The notes beneath the pieces are model-generated. The model saw nothing but the letters and a program-made list of their open reading frames with translations. It searched no databases and was not told the DNA's origin. Of a stretch of DNA of 64,000 nt, positions 6,931-19,203 are shown one piece after another; position 1 is the stretch's first letter, and each line of letters starts with the position of its first letter. The stretch lies in assembly GCA_030430075.1 (NCBI GenBank), contig JAUIGN010000012.1:1-64000 (forward strand), given 5' to 3'. The DNA is from a bacterium (GTDB lineage Bacteria > Planctomycetota > Planctomycetia > Pirellulales > Pirellulaceae). The translations under genes were made by a program, and so were the position numbers.

Positions 6931-9459
6931 CTAAGGACTGCGATCTTTCGCGCCGACATAGGATGGAAACTTGCCACCGCATCCGGAACTCAGCAATTCC
7001 GAGCCGATAGGCGGGACCAGGTAATCGGTCGCTCGAGGGTCGCGATTGACGTCGACGGATCCTGGTGGAATAAGTCGGGCGATGGCGCCTTGCCGACCGG
7101 CCTCGTCGGACGTCTCCGGTCCACGTTCCCAAACATTGCCACGGATCGTCCAGGACTCGATGGCGAAATCCTGGAGCTCCGGGGTCATGCCGATCAGCTT
7201 GCTTCCCAACACCAGGTTGTTGACCAGCGTGCCCTCCCTGCCGGCCACTGCTTCCGGGTCAAAAGCAATCCAGGAAACGGTACTGAGAAACGTGTTGTTG
7301 CAGATGCGCAAGTCGGCTCCCGCCGGCCACTGGCGGGTGGCCAGGCCGATGCCGTCCAGTGCATCCTGGAAAATGTTGCCGGTGATCTCCAGCCGCCGGC
7401 AGGAATGCCAGAGGGCCAGATTGGTGTGATTGGAGGAAAACGAGTTGCCCGTGATCACGATGTCGTGGGCGGGCTGATGCACCCAAATGCACTGCGACGT
7501 GCCGCGGTTGATCACTTCGCATCCAGCGATCCGCAGCGGTGCGGCACCGGGACTGGCCGTGGAAACAAAGACCTGAACGGTTGCATAGGGACCGTCACTC
7601 GCAGCCTGCTCGCAGCGCAGGTCTTCCAGCATGACGCCACCGGCAGCGCCAGCGACCAGAATTGCATGTCCGCTGGCCAACCCATCCCGGGCAAAGCCGC
7701 GAATCGTGAAGCCGCGAACGGTCACATCGCGCGCATCGCGAAGCGTCAACGTATGGCGTTCTCCCGGTACGGAATCGGGAACGGCCAGCGTGGCGTGGTG
7801 GTCGCTGACCAGGGTGATTCCTGCCTGGCGTGCGCCGCCCAACTCGAGGCCGCCTTCATAGGTGGCATCGTCCAGGACGCGAATTGTGGCGCCTTGGCCT
7901 GCACGCTGGAGCGCCTCGCGAATCGAAGCAAAGTCGGCCTCGCCGTTCTGGGCAACGGTGTAGACTTGAGGTGTTACGTCTGCGGCACCGCCAGGCGACC
8001 GATCGGGCTCGGAAGTCTCCCCCGATGTATCCCCCGATGACTTGCCGGCTGCGTCGGCACCGACGCTGGCGGCATCTTCGCCCGCCGCGCCCGGCCGATT
8101 GTCCGGGAAGAGTCGGTCGCCGAGCCCGGTTGTCATCAAGACGGCCGCCATCGCCAGTGTGGCGCCAACAGTGACCAGCGGCAGCCAAAACGAGCCAGAC
8201 GTCGTGCTTCGCCTTGCGGTCGTCGCCGGGGCGCCGGGGTCAACCGACGGTCCGGTCGCCGACCGATCGGCCATCGGTGATTCCGGCGAGTGCCCCGCGG
8301 CGAGCGTACGCATCTTCATCAGGTTGCCGATTTCGTCGGAATGCGCCTGGTTCAGGATGGCCAAGTGCCGATTCAGAACGTCGGCAACCTCTGCGGCCGA
8401 CTGATAACGTTGATCCGGGTCCTTGGCCAGCAACTTGTCCACGATCTCTGCCAGGAACACCGGCGTTGCCGGGTTCACTTCGTGCAGGTTGAGCGGTTCA
8501 TGGGTTTCGACCTTCCGTGCCATCTCCAGGGCACTGCGTCCGTGAAAAGGCGAGTGGCCGGTGAGCATGGCGTGGATCACGCATCCTAGTGCGAACAGGT
8601 CGGATCGCGCGTCGGCGTCTTCGCCGCGGACTTGTTCCGGCGACATGTAGGCGGGCGTGCCGACCGCCAGTTCTCGCGACGTTAACTCAATGTTATCGAT
8701 GGCCGCGCGCGCCAGGCCGAAGTCTGCGATCTTCACGCGATCCACGGCATCCTCCAGCATGATATTGCCCGGTTTGATGTCGCGATGGATGACGCCTTGC
8801 GCATGTGCGCTTGCCAGCCCTTGCGCGATCTGGGCACTCAGGCGAATCACGCGGATCGGGTCGAGCGTGGTTTGGCGGCGGATCTCGGCGTGCAAGGTCC
8901 GGCCGGCCACCATCTCCATGACGATGAAGGGGATTCCCCGGTGTTCGTCGACGTCATGGGTGATCACGACGTGCGGATGGTTGATCGCCGCTGCGGCTCG
9001 GGCTTCGCGAATGAATCGCCGGCGAGCGACCGGGTTGGCGGCAAGCGAGCGATTCAGCATTTTGATCGCCACGTCCCGTCGTAACTGCGCGTTATGCCCC
9101 TGCAGCACGACACCCATCCCGCCCTGTCCCAACACGCCCAGGATGTCGTACTTTCCCAGCCGTCCCACGGCGCGTTCATTGCCGGACGGACTGAACAAGG
9201 AACGGTCAATCTTGGTGTCGTCGAGCAGTTGACCGGGAAAGGCGAGGAACTGCGTGGATTCTAATTCGCCAGAGGCCGGCGGTCGTCGGGCCTCGTCCAC
9301 ACAGTTCAGCAGGTGGTCACGGATCCACGTTTCTGCATCCGAGCACGCCTCGCAGGCGGTCAGATGAGTGCGAATCTCTTGCGCGCGGTCCTTCCCCAAA
9401 CGGCCATCGCAATAATCGATAAGCTCTTGCTCCGTCGGGCAGCCGGCTGGCGGGCTCAT
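6931..9459 (-). CDS. Membrane Ser/Thr protein kinase with zinc finger and beta-helix ectodomain
   Basis: An 842-residue protein in four parts. Residues 1-55 form an anti-sigma-like zf-HC2 zinc finger (H32-x3-C36-x2-C39). Residues ~100-365 are a PknB-type kinase with all key residues: glycine loop GQGGMG 111-116, K133, H225-R-D227 and D246-F-G248. A single membrane helix (about 424-443) follows an Ala/Pro/Ser linker. The C-terminal half (about 500-810) is a parallel beta-helix of the NosD/pectate-lyase type, with repeats such as LRIAGCEVINRGTS, IVITGNSFSSNHTN and LEITGNIFQDALDG. The kinase is cytoplasmic and the beta-helix extracytoplasmic, suggesting a sensor of surface glycans. Both the zinc finger and the kinase could transmit the signal. 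Confidence 0.9.
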   Translation of the reverse strand: MSPPAGCPTEQELIDYCDGRLGKDRAQEIRTHLTACEACSDAETWIRDHLLNCVDEARRPPASGELESTQFLAFPGQLLDDTKIDRSLFSPSGNERAVGRLGKYDILGVLGQGGMGVVLQGHNAQLRRDVAIKMLNRSLAANPVARRRFIREARAAAAINHPHVVITHDVDEHRGIPFIVMEMVAGRTLHAEIRRQTTLDPIRVIRLSAQIAQGLASAHAQGVIHRDIKPGNIMLEDAVDRVKIADFGLARAAIDNIELTSRELAVGTPAYMSPEQVRGEDADARSDLFALGCVIHAMLTGHSPFHGRSALEMARKVETHEPLNLHEVNPATPVFLAEIVDKLLAKDPDQRYQSAAEVADVLNRHLAILNQAHSDEIGNLMKMRTLAAGHSPESPMADRSATGPSVDPGAPATTARRSTTSGSFWLPLVTVGATLAMAAVLMTTGLGDRLFPDNRPGAAGEDAASVGADAAGKSSGDTSGETSEPDRSPGGAADVTPQVYTVAQNGEADFASIREALQRAGQGATIRVLDDATYEGGLELGGARQAGITLVSDHHATLAVPDSVPGERHTLTLRDARDVTVRGFTIRGFARDGLASGHAILVAGAAGGVMLEDLRCEQAASDGPYATVQVFVSTASPGAAPLRIAGCEVINRGTSQCIWVHQPAHDIVITGNSFSSNHTNLALWHSCRRLEITGNIFQDALDGIGLATRQWPAGADLRICNNTFLSTVSWIAFDPEAVAGREGTLVNNLVLGSKLIGMTPELQDFAIESWTIRGNVWERGPETSDEAGRQGAIARLIPPGSVDVNRDPRATDYLVPPIGSELLSSGCGGKFPSYVGAKDRSP

Positions 9460-10085
9460 AACGCCCGACCCAGAGACGGCGCATAACGTCGGATGGAAGA
9501 CCTGGGCATTGGTGGGAAGGGTCCTCTGCTTGTGGTCGTTGGAACAACACGAACGGTTGTCGAATGAAATGGCGAGGTGAACCGAAGGGAGCCGTCACCA
9601 GTGGAATGCCAGATGAATTGGCGCTTCTGAATCTGCCTTGGCTATATCGTCAACATGCGGGTCATCGTCAACATGCGGGTCGTCGTCAACATGCGGGTCG
9701 TCAGAATGCGGGCCTTCAAGTGCGGGCCGCGTGAGACGCTCTGCCCTCAATTGGTTCGTGGCTGAACGGCACTACCTTCACCCGGTTTACAACCTGCAGT
9801 CGAATGACCACAGATCGCCTTGTTCTGAAGGGGCGGGCAACGCGGCACGTTCCAACGAGCCGACTCCCAGTATAAGCAACAGCTACCTGTTTGGGGAGTA
9901 TAATTCTGAGCGGGGCGCGTCCAACGCCGGCGGCCGACCGGGAAACTCACCCGTTTCGGCGACGAACTTCGAACGGCATCCGACGTCGACCCGTAGTCGC
10001 TTCGCGTTGCCTCGCACAGGACGAACGGCAGCGACGCCCAGCCGCGCTGGGCCGACTGGGGTGATGCGGACTGCGGTCGAAGACG
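9460..10085. other. Intergenic region with an 18-bp tandem array
   Basis: A 626-bp gap between two minus-strand genes. It contains an 18-bp array at 9648-9701. A possible minus-strand promoter (TTGGAC, 16 bp, TATACT at 9924-9897) would give a long leader for the kinase gene; it is weak evidence. No gene of its own is seen. Confidence 0.5.
9648..9701. repeat. 18-bp tandem array, 3 copies
   Basis: Three units of CGTCAACATGCGGGTCGT (the first with one change) at 9648, 9666 and 9684, followed by decaying partial copies (AATGCGGGCC, AGTGCGGGCC) to about 9730. Confidence 0.92.
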
Positions 10086-11711
10086 TCAGTTGGCCGACTC
10101 GGTGGTGCGCATTTCCAACTGCCAGGCGGCCGGCTTGACACGCACATCACTATCGTCGTCGTAGAACGTGCGGAGCCGTTCCAGCTCCCGTTTGGCGGCC
10201 GCGATCTCCGCGGCGTACTCGGGATTCTCGTACTGATTGACGAGCTCGTCCGGGTCGTTCGCCAGGTCGTAGAATTCCCATTCATCGAATTGATAGAAGT
10301 GCATCAACTTGCGCTTGTCGGTTCGAACGCCATAGTGGCGGGGCACCATGTGGACGCTTGGATATTCATAGTAGTGATAGTAGATGCTCTTTCGCCAGTC
10401 TTCCGGCGACTTGCCCTTGAACAGGGGAACGAGCGAGCGGCCTTGCATGTCGGCGGGAATCGGTGCGCCGGCCAGGTCCAGAAAAGTCTCCGCATAATCC
10501 AGGTTCTGGATCATATGCGATGCGTCGCGGCTCCCCGGAGCGATCGTGCCGGGCCACTTGACAATGAACGGCATCTTGAGTGATTCGTCGTACATCCACC
10601 GTTTGTCGTACCAACCGTGATCGCCGACGTAGAAGCCCTGATCCGAGGAATAGATGACAATCGTGTTGTCGTCCAACTTGAGGTCTTCCAGCGTCTGCAT
10701 CAGGCGGCCCACGCTCTCATCAACACCTTTAATGCAGCGAAGATAGTTCTTGGCGTACCGCTGGAATTTCCAGCGGACCAGGTCGTCGGCCACCGGCGCG
10801 TCGCGATGGAACGCGGCATCCTTGGGGCCGTACGCGGCGTACCAGGCTTCCAGTTGTGCGGGCGACATCCGCTGCATGTTCCTCCACGCCGAGCGGTCAA
10901 AACGCCCCATCAGCGCATTACCGTTGAATTCCGGCTTGAGGTCGACGAACAGGTCGAAGTTGAGATGCATGTGCCGGTCAATTTCCAATTCCTGGTAGCG
11001 GGCCGGCGGCGCGTTATCGTGCCATTTGTCGAATAGCGTATTCGGCTCGGGAATGTCCATGTCGTCATACAACGTCAGATGCCGTTCGGCCGGCATCCAA
11101 TTCCGGTGCGGCGCCTTGTGCTGAACCATCAGCATGAATGGCTGGTCGGCATTCCTGCCCTGTTTGAGCCACTCGACGGCCAGGTCGGTGACGATGTCGG
11201 TGCAATGCCCGTTGATCCGGGTCCGGCCCTGCGGCGTGATCAGGTCAGGATTGTAGTAGAGGCCTTGACCGGGCAAGACCTTCCAGTCGTCAAATCCCTG
11301 CGGCTGACCCTTCAGGTGTGACTTGCCATACAGGGCGGTGGTGTAGCCGGCTTGTTGCAGCAGCTTGGGAAAAATCTGCTGGTCCCAGTCAAACGAGTTG
11401 CCGTTGTTCATGAAGCCGTTCTTGTGGCTGTGCTTGCCCGACATGATGACGGCGCGGCTGGGACCGCAAATCGAATTCGTACAGAAGCTCTGTTCGAACA
11501 GCATTCCCTGTTCGGCCAGCCGGTCGATGTTTGGTGTCGGGTTGACCGATTTCAGCCACCCGTTGTACGCGCCAATTGCATGAGGCGCGTGGTCGTCACT
11601 GAAAATGAACACGATGTTGGGCCGCTCATCGGCCGCAGTCACGGGGGCCAGGAAACCTGCGGCGACTGCGAGCATCACGCAGCCGATGTGAACAACGGAA
11701 GTTGAATTCAT
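10086..11711 (-). CDS. Secreted formylglycine-dependent sulfatase
   Basis: A 541-residue type I sulfatase. A signal peptide (about 1-27) is followed by the metal-binding start PNIVFIFSDD (Asp39, Asp40). The activation motif C82-G-P-S-R86 provides the cysteine converted to formylglycine. Further active-site segments are GYTTALYGKSHLKG and the YSSDQGFYVGDHGW metal site. The overall pattern resembles the family of N-acetylglucosamine-6-sulfatase and related heparan or mucin sulfatases with C-terminal DDDSDVRVKP-type tails. It is divergent from the PSD1/DUF1501 pair and 6 kb from a second sulfatase. Substrate is not deducible; sulfated polysaccharide is likely. The maturase is not in the window. 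Confidence 0.93.
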   Translation of the reverse strand: MNSTSVVHIGCVMLAVAAGFLAPVTAADERPNIVFIFSDDHAPHAIGAYNGWLKSVNPTPNIDRLAEQGMLFEQSFCTNSICGPSRAVIMSGKHSHKNGFMNNGNSFDWDQQIFPKLLQQAGYTTALYGKSHLKGQPQGFDDWKVLPGQGLYYNPDLITPQGRTRINGHCTDIVTDLAVEWLKQGRNADQPFMLMVQHKAPHRNWMPAERHLTLYDDMDIPEPNTLFDKWHDNAPPARYQELEIDRHMHLNFDLFVDLKPEFNGNALMGRFDRSAWRNMQRMSPAQLEAWYAAYGPKDAAFHRDAPVADDLVRWKFQRYAKNYLRCIKGVDESVGRLMQTLEDLKLDDNTIVIYSSDQGFYVGDHGWYDKRWMYDESLKMPFIVKWPGTIAPGSRDASHMIQNLDYAETFLDLAGAPIPADMQGRSLVPLFKGKSPEDWRKSIYYHYYEYPSVHMVPRHYGVRTDKRKLMHFYQFDEWEFYDLANDPDELVNQYENPEYAAEIAAAKRELERLRTFYDDDSDVRVKPAAWQLEMRTTESAN

Positions 11712-12122
11712 GGTTGTCTATCCAATCCAATCCAGGTAAGAACGTCTGGTCTGCCGGTCCTCGCTGCAGATCCCATCCAGCGCAGCGTCAATCCGCCGTC
11801 GTATGCAGCCTGCCGCCAGGCAAGAGTGCGCCCGGTTGTATGCGACGGCATGCCGTGGAGTCGTGGGCCGCTTCCGGCCCGCATCCATTCGTCGATACCA
11901 ATCGCACCAATCGCGAAGCCGGCGGGCCCCCGTCGGCTCCGCGACAGACGGTTTGCCGGTTCACGGTTCGCCGACGCGCGGATCCCCCACAGTTTAGCTG
12001 GAGCACCCCGTCGATCCCAGCATACCGAATCCACGCCGACCGATTTTTTCTTTACACTGGGGAAAGGACTCGAGGCTGTTTGCTTCGAGCGGACGGCGAT
12101 TGTTTCTGGCTGGGAGTCCCAG
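11712..12122. other. Divergent intergenic region, sulfatase / PSD1
   Basis: This 411-bp region separates two divergent genes and should hold both promoters. No clear promoter pair, repeat or structured RNA was recognised. The reading frame of the PSD1 gene is open back to 11826, but that part lacks protein character. Confidence 0.5.
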
Positions 12123-15100
12123 ATGGCGTGGAGACGGACATGGACCAGGTTTCCGATGTGGGGCCTTGTGTTTTCGGCGGTCGCGGCTTGGATCCTCGCG
12201 CCGTGGTCGGGCCAGTTGGCCACGGCAGATGAACCACAGGTGGCAGGTTGGCATTTCGAGGAAGACCGGCCGGCGGAACTGCTTGCCGGCGGCGGGGTGT
12301 CCTGGGGCCAACCCGGCCCGCGGCCCCCCGAATTTCCCGCCATGGGCAGGCAGAATCAGGCCGTGCACTTCGACGGCAAGGGGGCTTACCTGGCGGTTCC
12401 CGACAGCAGCGCGGACGACCGCTTCGAGTTTACCAACGGCGATGCATTGACCATCGAGGCATGGATCAAACTTGATGACGTCCGCAATGGGAGCCCGCAG
12501 TACGTCATCGGGAAGGGACGCACGGGGGCGCCGACATTTGCCTCCGACAATCAGAATTGGGCGCTGCGGGTTGTCGGCCAGCAGGGGGCAGCACGGCTCA
12601 GTTTCTTGTTCGCCACCGAGCCGGGTGCCGGCAATGCGCATTGGCACCGCTGGACGTCAACGTTTGGTTTCGCCGCGGACGGCTGGCACCACATCGGCGT
12701 CTCCTACCGGTTCGGCCAGCCATTGTCGATTCGCGGCTGGATCGACGGGCAACCGACGAACGGAGCCTGGGACCTGGGTGGGGCGACGCAACGTCCGCCG
12801 GTGGTGGACCGCGATGCGGTCTGGATCGGTTCGTCGCAGGCCGGAAATCCGGGCAACAGCCTGCACGGCTTCCTTGATGATGTCGCCGTGTACCGCGAAA
12901 GGTTTGACGATCGCCGGATGGCGGCTCGCTTCAAACGCGTAGGGGGCCCGCGTGTCGTAGGACCCCAGCCGGAAGTCATGCCGAAACTCGGCGACCTCGC
13001 GCCCGGCTACGTGGCGATCACGTTTTCCGAAGGGCTGCCGGCCCACGATCGCTGGCTCCATGTCGGTGAGTCCTGGCCGGAGGCGTCCCTGCGATGGCAC
13101 GGCAGCCAGTTCTTGCTGCCACGCATTCCGCTACGGTACGACGACTGGGGCATTCGCGCCGGTTGGCAGGCGCCGGTCCTGATGCGGATGGCGGCCGACG
13201 TCGACTTGGCTCTGGGGAAGCAACAGTTGCTCGTCCGCACGCGGGCGCTCAGCCGTCTCTGGGTGGATGGCCGGCTGGTGGCAACGACCGCCCCGATCAC
13301 CAAGCAGCCACCCAACGGCGAGGAACCGATCACCCCGTTGGCAGAGCCGCCACTGCCCGGTTTGCGCGTTCACGGATACCACCAGCAGGAAGTGGTCGGC
13401 GAAGTGATGATTTCTCCCGATTCGGGTGCTCCGGCGACGTCATCCGAAGCCCGCCGCTGTCGCGTGGTACTGGAATCGGTCGTCGGTGGAAAGAATCTCC
13501 GAACCGAGTCGGGTGAGGTCGTTGTCGCTCTGCGGACGCCGGGCGAACCAGGCTACCACGTCCTGCGACCAGGCGGGACAAGTAACTCGGCGACGCCACT
13601 GACGGATGCGGCGGTCGAGTCCGCGTTGGCTGAGATCGAGATGTCGCTGGCATCTCTGGACGACCGTTCGCGGCGGACGGCCGCTGCCTCGCAGGACAGC
13701 TTTTGGCATCAGCGCCACGCGGTGGCTCGGCGGTGGGCACGGCAGACTCCTCCACCGGCACCGCCCGCGACGCGTGCCCAGGCAACGCACCCCATCGATC
13801 GCTTCGTGGCGGCAAAGATCGAGCACGCCCTTGACGCCGCGGCGTCGACGGACGTCAAGACGGCCCGCACATTTTACGACGAAGTGCTGCCGATCCTCCA
13901 GAGACGCTGTTTTCGCTGCCACGGAGAAAAGAACAAGGGAGGGCTCGATCTTTCATCGCGTGAGCGAGCCCTCGAAGGGGGAGATTCCGGACTGCCCGCC
14001 GTGGTGCCGCACCAGCCGGAAGAGAGCGAACTGGTGGCCCGGATTCGCAGCGGCGATCCGGCAACGCGGATGCCGCCGACCGGCGCGGCTCTGGAAGACA
14101 GTGACGTCAAGCGGTTGACGACCTGGATCCAAGCCGGGGCCATGTGGCCCGCCCGCCCGCTGGCCGCAGAAGCCGTCGCGCTGGCGCCCGTCGTTGATGA
14201 CGCTGCGTTCTTGCGACGAATCTACCTCGACACGATCGGGGTGCCGCCCACGATTGCCGAAGTCCGTGCCTTCCATGCCGATGCGCAGGCGGGCAGGCGC
14301 GAGCGCTTGATCGGTCGTTTGCTGGCGGACGACCGCACCGCCGACCACTGGATGAGCTTCTGGCTCGATCTGCTGGCCGAAAATCCGACGTTGCTCAATG
14401 CTTCGCTCAACAGCAGCGGACCGTTTCGCTGGTTTCTCTACGATGCCCTGCGCGACAACCGGCCACTGGATCGGATGGTGACCGAATTGATTCTGATGCG
14501 AGGCAGCCGTCACGAGGGCGGCAGCGCCGGGTTCGCGATGGCGGCAGAGAATGACGCGCCGCTGGCGGCCAAGGGACACATCGTCGCTTCGGCGTTTCTT
14601 GGCATCGAACTGCAGTGCGCGCGTTGCCACGATGCGCCGTACCACCGGTCCACCCAGCGCGATCTTTACTCTCTGGCAGCCATGCTCGATCGCAAGGCGG
14701 CCCGCGTGCCGAAAACCAGCCGTGTTCCGGCCGCGTTTTTCGAACGGCAAACACGCGAACCGCTGATTCGCGTTACGCTGCCGGCAGATGCCGCCGTCGA
14801 GCCGCAGTGGCCGTTTGCCGAACTGACCGGCATCGCGGACGGCCCGGACATGGAGCGGCTGGTGCAGCAGCCGGAAGATTCACGCGAGCGACTGGCCGCC
14901 CTGATCACGGCACCCGGCAACCAACGTTTCGCACGCGTGATGGTCAACCGAATTTGGCGGCGATTGATCGGCGCCGGGATCGTCGAGCCGGTTCACGATT
15001 GGGAAGGGCGGACGCCAAGTCACCCGGAATTGCTCGAATGGCTGGCCCACGAATTGATTCGACATGACTACGACGTGCGGCATGTGATCCGCGTGATTAC

Positions 15101-15908
15101 GACATCGGCGCTCTACCAGCGCGATGCACGGGGACACAACCTGGCGGCGTCACCTGCCCTGCGATTCTTCAACGCGCCGGAGCGGCGTCGGCTGACCGCC
15201 GAACAGATCGTCGACTCGCTCCATGTGGCGACCGGTGCCCGCATGCAGGTTGAAGAGCTGACGTTTGTCCACGACGGGCGCCGTGCGGTCAGCAACCGGT
15301 TGACGCTGGGACGCCCGCACCGCGCCTGGATGTTCGCCAGTTTGAATAACGAACGGGATCGTCCCAGCCTCTCGCTGCCTCGCGCCCGCGCTGTCGCGGA
15401 TGTTCTTGAGGCCTTTGGCTGGACCGGGTCTCGCCAGAAGCCGATCAACTACAGGAGTACCGAACCCAACGTCCTGCAGCCCGGCGTTCTGGCAAATGGT
15501 ATCCTCACATCGACGCTCGCGCGGGCCTCCCACGACAGCGAACTCGCTCGGCTGGCCGTGGAAGCGCCATCTGCCGACGCCCTCCTGGAGACGCTGTTCC
15601 TGCGGTTCCTCGGCCGGGAGCCGTCCGCGGACGAAGCGGCCGGCCTGACCGAGGCGCTGGACGCCGGCTTCGCGACCCGCGTGATCCCGGTCGCGGAGCG
15701 GATCGAGCCAGTGGCGCCGGCCCCATTGCCGTTGGTCACCTGGTTCAACCATCTTCAGTCCCGAGCCAATACGATCCAGCAAGAAGTGGAACGCCGTGTT
15801 CGCCGAGGTCCGCCGGCCGATCCTCGCTTGGAGCCCGCCTGGCGAGAAGTGTACGAGGACGTGGTCTGGAGCCTGATCAATCACCGCGAGTTTGTCTGGG
15901 TTCCGTAG
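12123..15908 (+). CDS. PSD1-type secreted protein: LamG, cytochrome-like PSCyt1, DUF1549, DUF1553
   Basis: A 1261-residue exported protein of the planctomycete paralogous type often annotated as a PSD1 and planctomycete cytochrome C domain protein. It has an N-terminal signal/anchor ([16 protein letters not shown]), a LamG-like beta-sandwich (about 38-240), and a PSCyt1 module with haem-type C596-F-R-C599-H600. DUF1549 (from [20 protein letters not shown]) contains a second C832-A-R-C835-H836. DUF1553 follows ([20 protein letters not shown] and the C-terminal third). The start at 12123 is chosen because it gives the signal sequence; the open frame upstream looks non-coding. It is followed 41 bp later by its usual partner, a DUF1501 protein. 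Biochemical function is not established; the neighbouring sulfatases suggest polysaccharide breakdown. Confidence 0.92.
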   Translation: MAWRRTWTRFPMWGLVFSAVAAWILAPWSGQLATADEPQVAGWHFEEDRPAELLAGGGVSWGQPGPRPPEFPAMGRQNQAVHFDGKGAYLAVPDSSADDRFEFTNGDALTIEAWIKLDDVRNGSPQYVIGKGRTGAPTFASDNQNWALRVVGQQGAARLSFLFATEPGAGNAHWHRWTSTFGFAADGWHHIGVSYRFGQPLSIRGWIDGQPTNGAWDLGGATQRPPVVDRDAVWIGSSQAGNPGNSLHGFLDDVAVYRERFDDRRMAARFKRVGGPRVVGPQPEVMPKLGDLAPGYVAITFSEGLPAHDRWLHVGESWPEASLRWHGSQFLLPRIPLRYDDWGIRAGWQAPVLMRMAADVDLALGKQQLLVRTRALSRLWVDGRLVATTAPITKQPPNGEEPITPLAEPPLPGLRVHGYHQQEVVGEVMISPDSGAPATSSEARRCRVVLESVVGGKNLRTESGEVVVALRTPGEPGYHVLRPGGTSNSATPLTDAAVESALAEIEMSLASLDDRSRRTAAASQDSFWHQRHAVARRWARQTPPPAPPATRAQATHPIDRFVAAKIEHALDAAASTDVKTARTFYDEVLPILQRRCFRCHGEKNKGGLDLSSRERALEGGDSGLPAVVPHQPEESELVARIRSGDPATRMPPTGAALEDSDVKRLTTWIQAGAMWPARPLAAEAVALAPVVDDAAFLRRIYLDTIGVPPTIAEVRAFHADAQAGRRERLIGRLLADDRTADHWMSFWLDLLAENPTLLNASLNSSGPFRWFLYDALRDNRPLDRMVTELILMRGSRHEGGSAGFAMAAENDAPLAAKGHIVASAFLGIELQCARCHDAPYHRSTQRDLYSLAAMLDRKAARVPKTSRVPAAFFERQTREPLIRVTLPADAAVEPQWPFAELTGIADGPDMERLVQQPEDSRERLAALITAPGNQRFARVMVNRIWRRLIGAGIVEPVHDWEGRTPSHPELLEWLAHELIRHDYDVRHVIRVITTSALYQRDARGHNLAASPALRFFNAPERRRLTAEQIVDSLHVATGARMQVEELTFVHDGRRAVSNRLTLGRPHRAWMFASLNNERDRPSLSLPRARAVADVLEAFGWTGSRQKPINYRSTEPNVLQPGVLANGILTSTLARASHDSELARLAVEAPSADALLETLFLRFLGREPSADEAAGLTEALDAGFATRVIPVAERIEPVAPAPLPLVTWFNHLQSRANTIQQEVERRVRRGPPADPRLEPAWREVYEDVVWSLINHREFVWVP

Positions 15909-15949
15909 GCTCGCCGCAGAACCAGGAATCGAGAAGGATACGCTGCATC

Positions 15950-17248
15950 ATGAATCGCAATTTGACGCTTGACCGCCGCACTTTCATGGCGGCAACATCG
16001 CTCCTTGGCTGCCGCGCTGCGTTGCCCGACGTCGCATCCGCCGAAGCGACCACCCGTCAGGTTCGTGGGGGGGCCGAGCATGTGATCTCGATCTGGCTTG
16101 GCGGCGGGATGGGCCAGGTCGATACGTTCGATCCGAAACGAGTCGGGGATCCCCGCCGGCGCGTTGCCGGGTCGTATTACCCAGCGATCGAAACGGCGGT
16201 TCCCGGTGTCCGCGTGTGCGAGCATCTAAAGACGCTGGCCCCGGTCATGGATCGTGTGACGGCGGTTCGGACGGTCAACCACGACATGATTGATGAGCAT
16301 GCGGCGGCGACGAACCGCATGCATACCGGACGGCCAATCACGGGAACGGTGACCTACCCGTCGCTCGGCTCGATCGTCGCCCACGAACGGGGCGCGGCCG
16401 ATGAAGGGGCTCCGCCCTATGTGCTGATCGGCTACCCGAACGTGACGCGCGGCCCCGGCTTCCTGGGGGCCAAACACGGCTACGTCTACCTTACTGACAC
16501 CAGCCAGGGGCCTGCCGGACTGGCTCGGCCAGACGGCATCTCGCCGCAGCGGCAGTCGCGGCGGGAACGTTTCCTGGAAGTCCTGCGCAAGAATGCGACG
16601 CCCACCGACGACCCGCGGCTGGTCGATTACGACGAGGCGATTCAACAGAGCTTGACGCTTAGCGGCCCGAGCTTCAATCGCGCCTTTCAGCTCGACAAGG
16701 AACCGGCCGATCTGCGAAACCGTTATGGGGGCGAATTCGGCCAGCGGTGCCTGCTCAGCCGTCGCCTCGTCGAGCGGGGTGTTCGCTTTATCGAAGTCTC
16801 CCACAATCTCAACTTCCTCAACGGTGCCGGGTGGGACGTACACAACGAAGGCATTCTGCAACAGCACAAGTTGATTCAGGAACTGGATACGGCGATGGCG
16901 ACGCTGATTCTGGATCTCGAACGCCAACGGTTGCTGGACAAAACGCTGGTGATTGTCACGACCGAATTCGGGCGTCCGCCCGAGTTTGACAGTGCCGGCG
17001 GCCGGGGCCACCAGGGAACCGCCTTCACGTGTGTGTTGGCCGGTGGGGGCTTGTCCCATCGCGGTGCGTGGGGCGAAACCGACGAACTCTCCAAGACGAT
17101 CGTCAAGGATCCGGTCAGCGTGCCCGACTTCTTTGCCACCGTCTGCGCGACGCTCGGCATCGACTACGGCAAGAACTTGTACGACGGCGATCGCCCGGTC
17201 CCCATCACCGATCGGGGCCGACCGATTGAGGCCTTGTTCCCGGTGTAG
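15950..17248 (+). CDS. DUF1501 family secreted protein (alkaline-phosphatase-like fold)
   Basis: A 432-residue protein with a Tat-like N-terminus ([14 protein letters not shown]). The family pattern includes [50 protein letters not shown] and [20 protein letters not shown], with His/Asp positions typical of DUF1501. The fold is thought to resemble the sulfatase/alkaline phosphatase superfamily, but no catalytic activity is established. The gene follows the PSD1 gene by 41 bp with AGAAGGAT upstream of the ATG, so they are probably co-transcribed. Such pairs are extremely common in Planctomycetes and usually neighbour one another. Confidence 0.93.
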   Translation: MNRNLTLDRRTFMAATSLLGCRAALPDVASAEATTRQVRGGAEHVISIWLGGGMGQVDTFDPKRVGDPRRRVAGSYYPAIETAVPGVRVCEHLKTLAPVMDRVTAVRTVNHDMIDEHAAATNRMHTGRPITGTVTYPSLGSIVAHERGAADEGAPPYVLIGYPNVTRGPGFLGAKHGYVYLTDTSQGPAGLARPDGISPQRQSRRERFLEVLRKNATPTDDPRLVDYDEAIQQSLTLSGPSFNRAFQLDKEPADLRNRYGGEFGQRCLLSRRLVERGVRFIEVSHNLNFLNGAGWDVHNEGILQQHKLIQELDTAMATLILDLERQRLLDKTLVIVTTEFGRPPEFDSAGGRGHQGTAFTCVLAGGGLSHRGAWGETDELSKTIVKDPVSVPDFFATVCATLGIDYGKNLYDGDRPVPITDRGRPIEALFPV

Positions 17249-17268
17249 GACCGCTACCGCTCAGCAGA

Positions 17269-17365
17269 AATGCGGGTCCGCCAGGATCAAATGCAGGTTC
17301 GCCAGGATCGTTCATCAGCCGTTGGGCGTTAGCCAGCATCATTCATCAGCCGTTGGGCGTTAGCC
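17269..17365. repeat. Two nested tandem repeats ending in a hairpin element
   Basis: A 21-bp unit containing GTCCGCCAGGATC occurs twice (17269-17289 and 17290-17310, two differences). A 24-bp unit containing CAGCCGTTGGGCGTTAGCC then occurs twice, perfectly, at 17311-17334 and 17342-17365, with a 31-bp period. The second 24-bp unit continues into CCGGTTACG. The GGGC-GTTA-GCCC part can form a hairpin. A diverged copy lies at 22520-22545 on the other strand. Confidence 0.9.
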
Positions 17366-17509
17366 CCGGTTACGTGAAGAGCGAAGGAACCCGGACTCGA
17401 ACGCTTGCCGGAGGATTTCCGCCACATTGTGCATCAATCACCCGAGATATGCACTAACGCAGTCTTTCCCGTTCCCGCGTTCCACCAGCCGGTCTGCTCG
17501 GGCGATTGC

Positions 17510-18925
<1,416 letters not shown>

Positions 18926-19067
18926 GAGTCGTTGCTCCAGGGTTTACCGGTTACCTGCGGTTCACATGGTAATCTCTCGGCCGTGGAAATCCACGTGGCG
19001 CGGCGAGCGGCCTTGTTGGGAACCCCCGTGAATATCCGCAAATCCAAGCGCCGCTTCAAGTTATTCA

Positions 19068-19096
19068 TTGACGCTTGAGGGGCCGACTACTACGAT
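19068..19096 (+). promoter_or_regulatory. Candidate sigma-70-type promoter for the kinase gene
   Basis: TTGACG at 19068-19073 and TACGAT at 19091-19096 are separated by exactly 17 bp, 108 bp before the GTG start of the kinase at 19204. Reading only; planctomycete promoter consensus may differ. Confidence 0.45.
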
Positions 19097-19203
19097 AAAA
19101 AGTGGCCTTGGATTCTGTTGCGTCTGCGTCGTAACCTTGTCTCAACGTCTGGGCGATTTCCCATTCTGCCCGCGGAAGCCGAGCCACCTCCAGGGATAGA
19201 CAG

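Noticed and set aside
17380..17425. tRNA-like T-arm (GTTCGAGTCC on the minus strand)
   Set aside because: The flanking bases do not form a T stem, and no acceptor, D or anticodon arms can be drawn around it.
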